Source: Eubacteriaceae bacterium Marseille-Q4139 (lineage in GTDB: Bacteria > Bacillota > Clostridia > Lachnospirales > Lachnospiraceae). From it: DNA of 64,000 nt. The stretch is taken from positions 118,153 to 182,152 of the forward strand of contig JAGTTQ010000001.1 of assembly GCA_018223415.1 (NCBI GenBank). Reading direction: 5' to 3'. Shown here piece after piece: positions 8,126 to 16,187 of the stretch (its first letter is position 1; each line of letters starts with the position of its first letter). The notes under the pieces are model-generated. The model had not been told where the DNA came from and searched no databases. It worked only from the letters and a program-made list of their open reading frames with translations. The translations under genes were made by a program, and so were the position numbers.

Positions 8126-8979
8126 AGTTTCTGAATCAATTTAACGCCAGCCGGCATATGCTCGTCCACGGCAACCTCATAATCTTCAAAAGACCTCGGC
8201 AGTATATTCTCTTTTTCTTTCACAGAGATCTTGTCGAAAAGCACATGGGACGGGCTGTTTCCCAGTACCGTATCATGCTGAAATACATAGAGCCTGCGCA
8301 TGCACATCTTTCCTCGCGCTGCGCTGTGGTCATGCTCAAACATATTGATAATCGCCGACCATAAAACCTCCAGATCTGCCTCTGAGAGATCCGTAGATTT
8401 GTTGGCAAGCGCAGCCGAAACGTACCCCTCGGCCCGGTAAAGCGCATACGGAATCACGCTTTTTCTTCCCATCTCCGTATCGCCGGATTCCTTCCGATCC
8501 GCCGTAGTTCTGGCCTGCCGGGTAATCGTGACATCCTGTACATTGACCGGGGAAATGCTGCGGGCAAAGTTGATCTGCACCGGGCCGCGGACAATTCCGC
8601 AGGGATCATCGCCCGTGGACATCACCGCCCCAAATGCTCTCACATCGAAATAATTCCTGCACATAAAATCGCGCGCCTTTTTCACATCGTCAGGATCTTT
8701 CCCCTTGTTCTTAACCTTAAGCCCCAACTCCTCATACGCCTCCGCAAACTTTGCATTCAGCGCCTTATCCGGCTTAATCAGTATATTATAACCTGGCTGC
8801 CCCTCCATAAAAAGCTCCACGCAATTCCGTATTTTCCGTTTCAGGCAAACATCGGTAATATACCCATATCCTGACTCAGCATCCACCCTGGGCGCATTCC
8901 CTGCATCCGGGTCTCCGTTGGGATTTCCGTTTTCCACGTCAAAAAGCATTACAAAATCGTATCGGTTTGAAAGTGCCAT
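8122..8979 (-). CDS. cas7c: Type I-C Cascade backbone protein Cas7c (Csd2)
   Basis: A 285-residue Cas7 subunit that polymerises along the crRNA spacer to form the Cascade backbone. The N-terminus YDFVMLFDVENGNPNGDPDAG is the diagnostic Csd2 sequence, followed by the TDVCLKRKIRN segment and a DVRAFGAVMSTG thumb-like region with GPVQINFARS after it. Stop and start codons with cas8c share one base. Around six to seven copies per complex would be expected from the spacer length. Function follows directly from family and context. Confidence 0.98.
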   Translation of the reverse strand: MALSNRYDFVMLFDVENGNPNGDPDAGNAPRVDAESGYGYITDVCLKRKIRNCVELFMEGQPGYNILIKPDKALNAKFAEAYEELGLKVKNKGKDPDDVKKARDFMCRNYFDVRAFGAVMSTGDDPCGIVRGPVQINFARSISPVNVQDVTITRQARTTADRKESGDTEMGRKSVIPYALYRAEGYVSAALANKSTDLSEADLEVLWSAIINMFEHDHSAARGKMCMRRLYVFQHDTVLGNSPSHVLFDKISVKEKENILPRSFEDYEVAVDEHMPAGVKLIQKL

Positions 8980-9356
8980 TATTCCTTTTCCTCCTCTTCT
9001 TCTGTTTTCTCCGTCCGCTCAAAAAAGCTCTGGTACTGCTGGTAATATCCTACGATAAACCGTCCCTGATCCTTTAGGAACAGCGTTTCCGGGAACTCCC
9101 CGTTCAGTCCGTTCAGTATTTCCCCAATCAGCTTATTGTAGACAACCGGATATTTTACCTTATTCAGATGATTCTGCGCCAGCCGGATCAATTTGGGAAA
9201 TATCAGGGCTGGCTTCGACGAAGCTGACGCAAAATAGGCATCCTTGATTGTCCGGTTCAGTGAATTGCCGGAGGCTTCCTGCTGAAGCTTCTCCAGCACC
9301 GCAAACAGCCTGCCGCACAGATACGCTTGGTTTTGGTTTTCTCGGTCTAATGCCAC
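8979..9356 (-). CDS. cas11c: Cas11c, internally translated small subunit within cas8c
   Basis: Within cas8c, in the same frame (codon 482), a GTG at 9354-9356 is preceded by a perfect AGGAGG (9365-9370) with 8-bp spacing. This would yield a 125-residue protein starting at VALDRENQNQAYLCGRL. Type I-C systems are known to make Cas11c from an internal cas8c start, and the position and size fit. The Shine-Dalgarno is stronger than those of most genes in the operon, consistent with the higher copy number of the small subunit in Cascade. Direct proof would need N-terminal mapping. Confidence 0.8.
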   Translation of the reverse strand: MALDRENQNQAYLCGRLFAVLEKLQQEASGNSLNRTIKDAYFASASSKPALIFPKLIRLAQNHLNKVKYPVVYNKLIGEILNGLNGEFPETLFLKDQGRFIVGYYQQYQSFFERTEKTEEEEEKE

Positions 9357-10799
9357 TTTTAATTCCTCCTCTGCACTGTTTCGATTGATGCATGCCTTAA
9401 TGACCCCGGCCCGGATCCTGGCACGCCCCGGCGTTATGTCATCGTTTCCGCTGTCTGTTTTTACCCGCCTCACCATGGTATTCAACAAAAAGCCCGGAAA
9501 ATCGCTGCCGTAAATAATCGCTTCCAGCAGCCTTGCCATCAGCGCCGGGTCTACTTTATCATTCTTGCTTTTCGGTGAGATCAGTTCATTTTTAATCTGC
9601 CACAGGGGAACAGAATATACCGTTTCCGTCACCTGAAGCTCTTTCTGAAACCGTGCAATGTTCCACAACACGTCGGCATATTTTCTCCGCAGGATGAATT
9701 TTACCGAAAGTCTTGAAGAATTTGGTTTCAGCCCCAGCATGTAAAAATCCACATTCGGGTCAATCCCGTCAAGAGACTGAAGGCGCTCCCCTGCCACCTG
9801 TGCATTCGCAGCATCCGTCATCAGTGCCTTAAGCATCTGTTCCGTCTGCCCTGCCCCCATCTGATCCGGCGTTCCCATAAGCAGCATGGAAAACAAATCC
9901 TGGTACGCTTCCTCACCGCTCATTGCCCAGAACACGACGGTCATATCATCCAGCATCGCCTTATGCCTGCTGTTTCCGAGCAGGTAATTCAGAGCCTCGG
10001 TATATTTTTTCATCGCCATCTCGGAAATATTGCTGTTGTAAGACTGCTCATTTCCATAAGAATTCTCCGAATCATTGTTGAAGCCGATCAGCACGCTTCC
10101 CGTGGCAAGTCCGCCGTAAACCCCTTTAATCTTACTGTGGATCCTGGCAATGGGTGCCACATCTCCCGTTACCGCACACTGGCCGACTCTTACCCCGTCA
10201 TTCTCCCGGCTCCCGGCAGCCTGCTGTTCCTCCCATTTTTTCTTAATTTCAGGGTCTTCATGAAGCAGATGGTCCGGGCTTCCGGACAGGCAGAACGCAA
10301 AGCCGGACTTTCCATATTCCTTCCCCAGGCGAAGGAGCCATGGATTTTTTGTTTCTTCTTCCGGCTTCCAGTCTGTAAGAAACTTCCTGTACGCCGTCAC
10401 AACCGGCGATGAAAGCCCTTCCGTAAACTTCAGGTTGGCTTCCACAAAAGCCTCATGAGACTTTCTCGCCTTGTTCGTCCGATCATCCGGAGAAAAGGCA
10501 TCCGCCTCCCAATTCAGGCCAAAAATGTACGTTGGCCTGTGTTCGATTATGCTGGATTCAATTCCCGGCTTTTCCGTTCTCTGGGGCATCCGCATCTCGG
10601 CTGGAACCTTCCGCGTTTTCATTTTCCCTTTTCCTGCCGGAACTTCCTCCGTTTTCTGACAGTCAATGATTTCATCAATCATTCCGTCTGCCGACAGGGC
10701 AATCAGGTAATGGATCTTCACATTGGAATATCCCTCGGGAAGTACCTTTCCCTCTTTTGAGAGGATATCATAATAATCGCATAACGCCTTTATCAGCAC
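8979..10799 (-). CDS. cas8c: Type I-C Cascade large subunit Cas8c (Csd1)
   Basis: A 606-residue large subunit that recognises the PAM and recruits Cas3. The start MLIKALCDYYDILSKEGK and the N-terminal domain with IDCQKTEEVPAGKGK followed by FGLNWEADAF are typical of Csd1. The C-terminal 125 residues form the helical small-subunit-like region that is also made separately from an internal start (see the Cas11c entry). It ends in a strongly acidic tail (EEEEEKE). It overlaps cas5c by 7 bp. No frame disruption was seen, so interference should be possible. Confidence 0.97.
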   Translation of the reverse strand: MLIKALCDYYDILSKEGKVLPEGYSNVKIHYLIALSADGMIDEIIDCQKTEEVPAGKGKMKTRKVPAEMRMPQRTEKPGIESSIIEHRPTYIFGLNWEADAFSPDDRTNKARKSHEAFVEANLKFTEGLSSPVVTAYRKFLTDWKPEEETKNPWLLRLGKEYGKSGFAFCLSGSPDHLLHEDPEIKKKWEEQQAAGSRENDGVRVGQCAVTGDVAPIARIHSKIKGVYGGLATGSVLIGFNNDSENSYGNEQSYNSNISEMAMKKYTEALNYLLGNSRHKAMLDDMTVVFWAMSGEEAYQDLFSMLLMGTPDQMGAGQTEQMLKALMTDAANAQVAGERLQSLDGIDPNVDFYMLGLKPNSSRLSVKFILRRKYADVLWNIARFQKELQVTETVYSVPLWQIKNELISPKSKNDKVDPALMARLLEAIIYGSDFPGFLLNTMVRRVKTDSGNDDITPGRARIRAGVIKACINRNSAEEELKVALDRENQNQAYLCGRLFAVLEKLQQEASGNSLNRTIKDAYFASASSKPALIFPKLIRLAQNHLNKVKYPVVYNKLIGEILNGLNGEFPETLFLKDQGRFIVGYYQQYQSFFERTEKTEEEEEKE

Positions 10800-11530
10800 C
10801 GTATCTCCTCCCTGTATTTTTGTACATCAATCACGCCCCGCACCATGTGCGGCCGGTAATATGCCGTCGATGCACGGTCGGAAAAGCGTGGATTCTCCCA
10901 GTCCCCATTGACCGGCCTTCCTCCGTCCGCAAACACGACTTTATAGCTCATGTAGCCCAGATCCACATCGCCCATATCCAATATTTCCCTGCTGATCAGC
11001 TTCTCATCAAATTCCTCCACGAGTTCCATCCGCTTTACGGGAAACTCACTGCACCCCAGGCATGGAGTCCGAAAATACTGCCCCTTCTCCAGTCTCCGCT
11101 TGATGATATTATAATGCTTGTTCTCCGCATCCGTCTCCTGATCGTTTCGCAGCCCGGTCAGCTCAAAATGGAACTCGATCCCGTATTTCACATTCTTCAG
11201 TACCATGGATGCCCTCTGGCTTCTGCTTTCTGCTGTGTAAATGCAGGGATCTCCGCCTTTTTTATTCATCTGGCTTTTCACGGCGCTGAGGAGGACCTTA
11301 TCCTTCACCTCATTTCTCCGGATATTCACAAAATCAATGGCCTGGAAAACAATGATTTTATCCAATACGTATCGGATCGAGGGCTTCCAGTAGACGCTCT
11401 TTAACATCCCCTCCAAGGCCCCCGGAGTAGGCACATCGTAACTCACCCGTTCCACCTTAAGCTCTGGCCTGCTAAAGCAGGCATAATCCCCTTCTACCAT
11501 AATCTTAAATCCATAACTCATCTTTCCCAC
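10793..11530 (-). CDS. cas5c: Cas5c, crRNA-processing endoribonuclease and Cascade subunit
   Basis: A 245-residue Cas5d/Cas5c protein. In type I-C it replaces Cas6: it cuts the repeat at the stem base and stays on the 11-nt 5' handle. Visible features are the N-terminal RAMP strand FKIMVEGDYACFSRPELKVE, the SYDVPTPGALEGMLKSVYW segment (about residues 29-47) and CLGCSEFPVKRMEL later. It follows cas3 by about 9 bp and overlaps cas8c by 7 bp. The same enzyme is the predicted processor of the pseudo-repeat RNA upstream of cas3. Confidence 0.96.
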   Translation of the reverse strand: MGKMSYGFKIMVEGDYACFSRPELKVERVSYDVPTPGALEGMLKSVYWKPSIRYVLDKIIVFQAIDFVNIRRNEVKDKVLLSAVKSQMNKKGGDPCIYTAESRSQRASMVLKNVKYGIEFHFELTGLRNDQETDAENKHYNIIKRRLEKGQYFRTPCLGCSEFPVKRMELVEEFDEKLISREILDMGDVDLGYMSYKVVFADGGRPVNGDWENPRFSDRASTAYYRPHMVRGVIDVQKYREEIRC

Positions 11531-11539
11531 CCGCTTTCT

Positions 11540-13738
11540 CTATAAAAAGTAATCGCTTGCCTCGAACAAAACGCCAAGGTTCTTATCATAATAATCTTTA
11601 TTCGTCAAACAGAAAATCCCGGTTCCAAAATCGTCCGCCGCATGCTGGGAAAGCAGATCCGCTAGCTCCCTTATCCGCACAGAGCAGGTATAATTCTGCA
11701 TCTGCCTGACATTTCCCATTTTTGTGTACCGCAGTGTCTCGATGAGCTGCTCACTCTGTGCATCTTCAGGCACCACAAGCGATATGGTTCTGGAATCAAT
11801 CAGTTCAAATTTTTCAGCATACTGTTTAAACGGGATGGACGCAATGTCCGAGCAGGACTGGTGCATGGTATTTTTCTGAATTTCTTCTTTTTTCATCTGA
11901 AACAATCTTGAGTAATATTCCTCAATACATTCCGCGGCAGAAATATCAGGATATTTTTCCAGCAGCCCTTTTGTAAAATTCGACCGTTCATCAACAGACG
12001 CCCGTCCGTTTTCTTCTTCCATATCAAAGATAAAGACATCGCCTTTTTCGCGCTTTCCCTCCCGGTTGCAGCGGCCGCCTGTCTGAAGAATGCTGTCAAG
12101 CCCTGTCCGTTCCCGAAAAACAGTATAGACATCCAGATCCACGCCTGCCTCAATCAGCGATGTGGAGATAATTGTAATTCGCCTGTCTTCCGGCACATTC
12201 ATACCGTCAGGATAGTCCTTCTCTAACTCCCTGAGTTCTTCCCTGATTTCTTTCAGGACACGGGATCTGTCATATGCCGTCATATACGTGGAAAGATGAT
12301 ACTTTTTTCCATTGGCTTGCCGGTACAGCTCTCTGGCCGCCGCCTTCCGGTTCACAATAATTAAAGACGAAGAAAATTCCCTGCTTTGCCGCAGCAGTTC
12401 CGTCTGCTCCACTTCTCCAAGATACTGATATCTGCATTTCTGAAATTTTGCGAACATGGACGTATCCTGAATCAGCTTCACCATGCGGCAGTCCGGCAGT
12501 GCATATTCCCGTATCAGCTGCTCATAATCCGGCATGGTGGCTGTGAGGAATATCGCCTGACTGTGGAGATACCTTGTTATGTATGCCACCGCCTGCAAGC
12601 AGGGCTGGAGATAAGCCTGCGGCATTAAATGCGCCTCATCAAAAACCAGGATGCTTTCTGCCATATTGTGCATTTTTCGGAGTTTTCCCCGCTTATTTCC
12701 ATAGACAGATTCAAAGAACTGAACCGCCGTAGTGATGATAAATGGGGCCTCCCAGTTCTCTGCCGCGCTTTTTGCCGCTTCCCGGTAGTCCTCACTTCCG
12801 TTCTCTTTCTCCTCATAGGAAAAAGTTGACTGATGTCGGAGAATCTCTGCATCCGTCCCAAATAATTTTGCAAATTCGTCTGCCGTCTGTTCAATTACAC
12901 TATTGTACGGAATAATATAGATGATCCGCTTTTTATCGCCGGCAAGTGCCCTTTCAAGAGCAATTTTCACGCTGGCCAGCGTCTTCCCGCTCCCTGTGGG
13001 CATATTCAGCAGGTAGATTTCCCCCTCCTGTTTCACCCGGCTGAAAGCCTGGGATTGAAGAACCGCCCTGGTTCGCTGTAAATCCGTCTTGCAGACAAAA
13101 GATCCCAGTCTGGCATTCACCCGTTCCAGACAGGCGGAAAAATCTGCATGCAGCCGCTTCGGCCTCTCCCCCTCGCTGCAAAAGTCCGCAGTGTCTCTCG
13201 TGTCCGCATCCACCAGACAGGAAAAGGCGTACCTCGTAAGAAATGCAAATTTGTCAATCAGCATTTCCATCTTGTTTCCGCAGTCTCCCACAAGGTACTT
13301 AAGCCATTCCCGCCCATCCAGCTCAGGAAGCGCCAGTTCTTCCTTATATGCGCTGAAATCCTCGAAGCTTCTGTGCATCCGTCCCTGAAGCGTCGGTTCG
13401 TCTTTATCATCGTTTGGGAAACCGCCGTCCGGAATACCGGAATGATGGCCTGCAATGCAGTATGCCATCATTAGCGCCATGGGAAAAACTTCATATTGCT
13501 CCCTGGCCGCCAGCGCCCCGCAGGTCGAATGTTCCACGCGGATGTTGGCTCCGTTGATCCGCTTTGCGAAGCTTGTCTGATATTTTCCGCAGTCATGCAG
13601 AAGTCCGACAGCATACATAAATGCCTTAAGCTCCGGCACCGCATACTCCCTGCACAAAGCCGCCGTGTTCTCGCTGTGCTCCTTCACGGTCTGAATTAAG
13701 CCAGTATGTTCGTTCCTGTGGGCAATGTATTTCTGCAA
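11540..13738 (-). CDS. cas3: Cas3 nuclease-helicase with N-terminal HD domain
   Basis: A 732-residue Cas3 that Cascade recruits to unwind and degrade target DNA. The HD nuclease domain shows EHSENTA (about residues 20-26), LLHDCGKYQ (about 47-55), EHSTCGA and AGHHSG. The SF2 helicase shows NMPTGSGKT (about 243-251), VFDEAH (about 369-374), SLIEAGVDLD and TGGRCNREGK. The start is TTG at 13736-13738 with AAAGGA about 10 bp upstream; no ATG is better placed. A rare start may limit production. It is the first gene of the operon, about 40 nt downstream of the promoter start point. Confidence 0.97.
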   Translation of the reverse strand: MQKYIAHRNEHTGLIQTVKEHSENTAALCREYAVPELKAFMYAVGLLHDCGKYQTSFAKRINGANIRVEHSTCGALAAREQYEVFPMALMMAYCIAGHHSGIPDGGFPNDDKDEPTLQGRMHRSFEDFSAYKEELALPELDGREWLKYLVGDCGNKMEMLIDKFAFLTRYAFSCLVDADTRDTADFCSEGERPKRLHADFSACLERVNARLGSFVCKTDLQRTRAVLQSQAFSRVKQEGEIYLLNMPTGSGKTLASVKIALERALAGDKKRIIYIIPYNSVIEQTADEFAKLFGTDAEILRHQSTFSYEEKENGSEDYREAAKSAAENWEAPFIITTAVQFFESVYGNKRGKLRKMHNMAESILVFDEAHLMPQAYLQPCLQAVAYITRYLHSQAIFLTATMPDYEQLIREYALPDCRMVKLIQDTSMFAKFQKCRYQYLGEVEQTELLRQSREFSSSLIIVNRKAAARELYRQANGKKYHLSTYMTAYDRSRVLKEIREELRELEKDYPDGMNVPEDRRITIISTSLIEAGVDLDVYTVFRERTGLDSILQTGGRCNREGKREKGDVFIFDMEEENGRASVDERSNFTKGLLEKYPDISAAECIEEYYSRLFQMKKEEIQKNTMHQSCSDIASIPFKQYAEKFELIDSRTISLVVPEDAQSEQLIETLRYTKMGNVRQMQNYTCSVRIRELADLLSQHAADDFGTGIFCLTNKDYYDKNLGVLFEASDYFL

Positions 13739-13785
13739 TTGAGATCATCCTTTCGGAATCTGCAAGATTGGTTTGGTATATTCAT

Positions 13786-13814
13786 ATCATACTACTTCTT
13801 ATGAATAAGTGCAA
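13786..13814 (-). promoter_or_regulatory. Promoter of the cas operon
   Basis: On the minus strand TTGCAC (13814-13809) and TATGAT (13791-13786) are spaced by exactly 17 bp. Initiation near 13778 leaves about a 40-nt leader before the TTG start of cas3. It is the only good SigA-type promoter upstream of the operon. The predicted crRNA-like RNA target abuts its -35 element. Confidence 0.8.
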
Positions 13815-13847
13815 CCCTTTTTTATATTTTTTATAAATAATATAACA
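13814..13847 (-). promoter_or_regulatory. Predicted Cascade binding site guided by the crRNA-like RNA
   Basis: Read on the minus strand from 13847, this site matches the guide of the upstream small RNA at 16 of the first 17 positions (TGTTATATTATNTATAA). The only mismatch is at position 12, one of the every-sixth positions that are flipped out of pairing in type I Cascade. The preceding trinucleotide is CTT (13850-13848), close to but not the canonical I-C PAM TTC. A 34-bp footprint would end at the first base of the -35 element. Such seed-limited matching would allow binding without full R-loop and cleavage. Confidence 0.7.
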
Positions 13848-14094
13848 AAGATAATAAAGGAGCTAACTCTCCCTATCCTCTCTTCCATCAAAAGCATGCC
13901 TGGTAATTTTCTTTTCTTCAGGGCAATTAACAGGTCTCTCGGCGGCGACTGCAACGTCATTTCCAAAAAATATGTACCCATCTGCTTTTCCGGAAAGCTG
14001 GCCGCGCACATTGGCCGCTCTTATTCCGATTTCTTTGCTTTTGAGGAAACTTGGCCGGCTGCCCGGTTATTCAATTTCATCTCTGTTCGTCAAC

Positions 14095-14192
14095 AGAAAA
14101 ATGACCATCATCAGACATTTTTCTGCCTGTGGTGGTCATTATACATAATATAACAATTTCTACTCACGCGATCTTTGCTTGACCGCGGCTTC
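14095..14192 (-). ncRNA. Stand-alone crRNA-like RNA (CreR-like) predicted to repress the cas operon
   Basis: Transcript order on the minus strand: start near 14192; pseudo-repeat 14187-14156 made of a 7-bp stem (CGCGGTC / GATCGCG, loop AAGCAAA) followed by TGAGTAGAAAT, identical to the 11-nt handle of the array repeats. A 16-17 nt guide (14155-14139) follows. Then comes an intrinsic terminator whose arms start ATGACC and end GGTCAT (14139-14101), with a T-run into 14097. The stem sequence differs completely from the array repeat while its fold and handle are kept, as in known CRISPR-repeat-like regulatory RNAs (CreA/CreR type). It has its own promoter and no second repeat. The guide matches DNA upstream of the cas promoter. 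Confidence 0.8.
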
Positions 14193-14198
14193 CATATC

Positions 14199-14233
14199 AT
14201 TTTAACTTATACGAAAAAGTTTCGCAACTTTTT
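14199..14233 (-). promoter_or_regulatory. Promoter of the crRNA-like RNA, with overlapping inverted repeat
   Basis: TTGCGA (14227-14222) and TAAAAT (14204-14199) are 17 bp apart on the minus strand, placing the start about 5 nt before the pseudo-repeat. A perfect inverted repeat, AAAAAGTT and AACTTTTT around TCGC (14214-14233), overlaps the -35 and could be an operator. The remaining gene-free DNA is 13860-14095 and 14234-14337. The former holds only a 70-codon minus-strand frame with a hydrophobic C-terminus, probably not a gene. Confidence 0.7.
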
Positions 14234-14337
14234 TTACAAGTTTCTGCATGTACGTCTCCATTTTAAAAAAGTTCTTGAAAATCATTTTAATTGCCCTTAC
14301 GATGGACTCAGCAGTTCAAAATATGGAGGGATAATCT

Positions 14338-14811
14338 ATGAAAATTGAAGAATTTAAAAACATTACAATCGCATATATGCGGCGGACAGGCAGTTACGGC
14401 CCTGAAAACAAAATTCTTATGGAGAACTTCAAAGAATATTTAAAAGAGAAGCATCTTTTGGATCAGGACAGCGTTATTTTAGGAATCGCATTGGATAACC
14501 CCGCTGTCACTGAGAAAGACAAATTACGGTACGATGTTGGTCTTATCATCAGCGAAGACCGCAGCACAGAATTAAGCATACGCAAAATCCCAGACGGTAT
14601 CTATGCTGTATTTGAACTTCCACATACGGAACAAGATGTTGCCTGCTTTTGGAGCAATATACAGCAATCGGCCGGCAATTTGCCAATAGACGAAACAAAA
14701 CCAATCATTGAACGATATTCCGCCGACAAAATCGCAAAGCATTTATGCGAATTCTGCATACCGTTAAAAGCCGCGAAATTTTCCTGCCCCAAATACACGC
14801 TCATCCGCTGA
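14338..14811 (+). CDS. GyrI-like small-molecule-binding domain protein
   Basis: A 157-residue stand-alone SHS2/GyrI-like domain as found in GyrI/SbmC and as effector domain of AraC- and MerR-type regulators. It contains the characteristic start (IAYMRRTGSYGPENKILMENFKEYL) and central strand IPDGIYAVFELPHT. Such proteins bind hydrophobic or cationic compounds, or hydrolyse some of them. GGAGGG precedes the ATG by a normal distance. It converges with the HxlR gene, the two ends overlapping by 11 bp. Role here is unknown; xenobiotic sensing or detoxification is the best family-based guess. Confidence 0.8.
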   Translation: MKIEEFKNITIAYMRRTGSYGPENKILMENFKEYLKEKHLLDQDSVILGIALDNPAVTEKDKLRYDVGLIISEDRSTELSIRKIPDGIYAVFELPHTEQDVACFWSNIQQSAGNLPIDETKPIIERYSADKIAKHLCEFCIPLKAAKFSCPKYTLIR

Positions 14812-15136
14812 TGTTCAGATTTTGTTCTCCCCATTCTTTTATAACATCCAGCACAGGCAGAAAGCTCTTACCGAGGTCTGTTAAAGAATATTCCACTCTC
14901 GGCGGCACTTCTTTATAATCGAAACGGGAGATAAAACCATCCGCTTCTAATTCCCTCAGCTGTTTTGTCAAAGACGACTCCGTAATATCACCAATGTGCC
15001 GCCGAAGTTCCCCAAACCTTTGAATATTTTTGACACCCATATAATAGAGAATTTCCAACTTCCATTTCCCGCCTAACAACTTCTGTACGGTTGATATTGT
15101 TGCACAGCGTTCAATCGCTAATTTCTTTTTTCTCAT
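14801..15136 (-). CDS. HxlR-family transcriptional regulator (locus 1)
   Basis: A 111-residue winged-helix regulator. The diagnostic sequence LLGGKWKLEILYYMG, then RFGELRRHIGDITESSLTKQLRELEADGFI with RVEYSLTDLGKSF, spans nearly the whole protein. A Cys sits near the N-terminus (ERCATI), where redox- or aldehyde-sensing members carry their reactive Cys. It is divergent from the radical-SAM gene at 15274, and a near-perfect palindrome lies between them. A paralogue is at 22261 in the same arrangement. Confidence 0.92.
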   Translation of the reverse strand: MRKKKLAIERCATISTVQKLLGGKWKLEILYYMGVKNIQRFGELRRHIGDITESSLTKQLRELEADGFISRFDYKEVPPRVEYSLTDLGKSFLPVLDVIKEWGEQNLNISG

Positions 15137-15200
15137 CTTGCCACTCCCTTCCTTATACTCTATCCTATCATGCTTACATCAGAGAATCAATGTACTTCAA

Positions 15201-15241
15201 AAAAGTACAGTACTTTTCAAATTATTGTACATTGATATAAT
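15201..15241 (+). promoter_or_regulatory. HxlR-type operator and promoter of the radical-SAM gene
   Basis: AAAAGTACAGTACTTTT (15201-15217) is a perfect odd-centred palindrome, flanked by TGTAC half-sites on both sides (15191-15195 and 15226-15230). The spaced GTAC motifs resemble HxlR operators. A TATAAT box at 15236-15241 lies just downstream, with TTTTCA about 16 bp upstream as a weak -35, so a bound regulator would cover the promoter. Confidence 0.65.
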
Positions 15242-15273
15242 AGGGGGCACAGAACATGAAAGGAGCGATTTTT

Positions 15274-16173
15274 ATGCACTATACAGGAACCATTTGGAGG
15301 CCGCCTTATGAGGTTTCCTCATTACTTTTGGAGGCCACAGCAGGCTGTACACATCATCAATGCAAATTCTGTACACTATATGATGATTTACCATTCAAAT
15401 TTAAAATGACACCTCTGGAAGATATGGAATCCGACTTAAAGGAGGCAAAAGGGCAGCTCCGTCTTCTTATCGGTCATAAAATATCACGCATATTTTTGAC
15501 TGGGGCAAATCCCTTTGTGTTAAAGGCTTCCCGCCTGTTAGAAATTGCTGGCCTGATACATCAATATTTTCCAGACAGTAAAACAATCGGCTGCTTTTCG
15601 CGGATAACGGATATTGCGCTGAAAACGGATGGAGAACTTGTACAGCTAAAAAATGCCGGATATGACGGTCTGACTATTGGTATTGAAACTGGCGATGACG
15701 AAGCACTTACATTTATGAACAAAGGGTATGCTTCGGCAGATATTATCACTCAATGCAGGCGTTTAGACGATGCGGGGATTAGCTATAACTTTTTCTATCT
15801 TACAGGTGTTTCCGGTGCGGGACGCGGCGAATTTGGGGCAAAGGCAACAGCCGCCGTATGCAACCAACTGCACCCCAAAATCATAGGAGCAAGTATGCTG
15901 ACAATCTATCCAAATTCCGAACTGTATGGAGAAATTCAAAAAGGAAATTGGAAAGAAGAGCTGGAAATTGAAAAATACAAAGAGTTGAAAACTCTTGTCG
16001 AAAATTTGAATATTCCTGTTTGGTTTGCAGCTATGGGGGCTTCCAATGCCATCCCTATCCAGGGAACGCTGCCAGAAGATACGAGAAAAGTATTAAATGT
16101 ATTGGAGCAGATTATTGGGAGTGTTGATGAAGGCGAACTGCGGCATTACAGAAAGAATCTCCGGCATTTATAA
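15274..16173 (+). CDS. Radical SAM protein, copy A (locus 1)
   Basis: A 299-residue iron-sulfur enzyme of the radical SAM superfamily. The cluster motif is CTHHQCKFC (about residues 25-33), a CX4CX2C spacing as in HemN/Elp3-like groups. GIETGDDEAL (about 135-144) belongs to the SAM-binding barrel. The ATG at 15274 is used because AAAGGAG immediately upstream forms its ribosome site; the longer frame would start on that site. It is divergent from an HxlR gene, so the reaction is probably induced by that regulator's signal. A close homologue at 22814 shares nearly the whole sequence. Substrate unknown. Confidence 0.85.
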   Translation: MHYTGTIWRPPYEVSSLLLEATAGCTHHQCKFCTLYDDLPFKFKMTPLEDMESDLKEAKGQLRLLIGHKISRIFLTGANPFVLKASRLLEIAGLIHQYFPDSKTIGCFSRITDIALKTDGELVQLKNAGYDGLTIGIETGDDEALTFMNKGYASADIITQCRRLDDAGISYNFFYLTGVSGAGRGEFGAKATAAVCNQLHPKIIGASMLTIYPNSELYGEIQKGNWKEELEIEKYKELKTLVENLNIPVWFAAMGASNAIPIQGTLPEDTRKVLNVLEQIIGSVDEGELRHYRKNLRHL

Positions 16174-16187
16174 AGGAGGAGTTTATC

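Noticed and set aside
14156..14187. The repeat-like sequence upstream of cas3 as a leftover CRISPR repeat
   Set aside because: The stem sequence is entirely different yet perfectly paired, the handle is unchanged, and it has its own promoter and terminator. Decay would not conserve structure this way.
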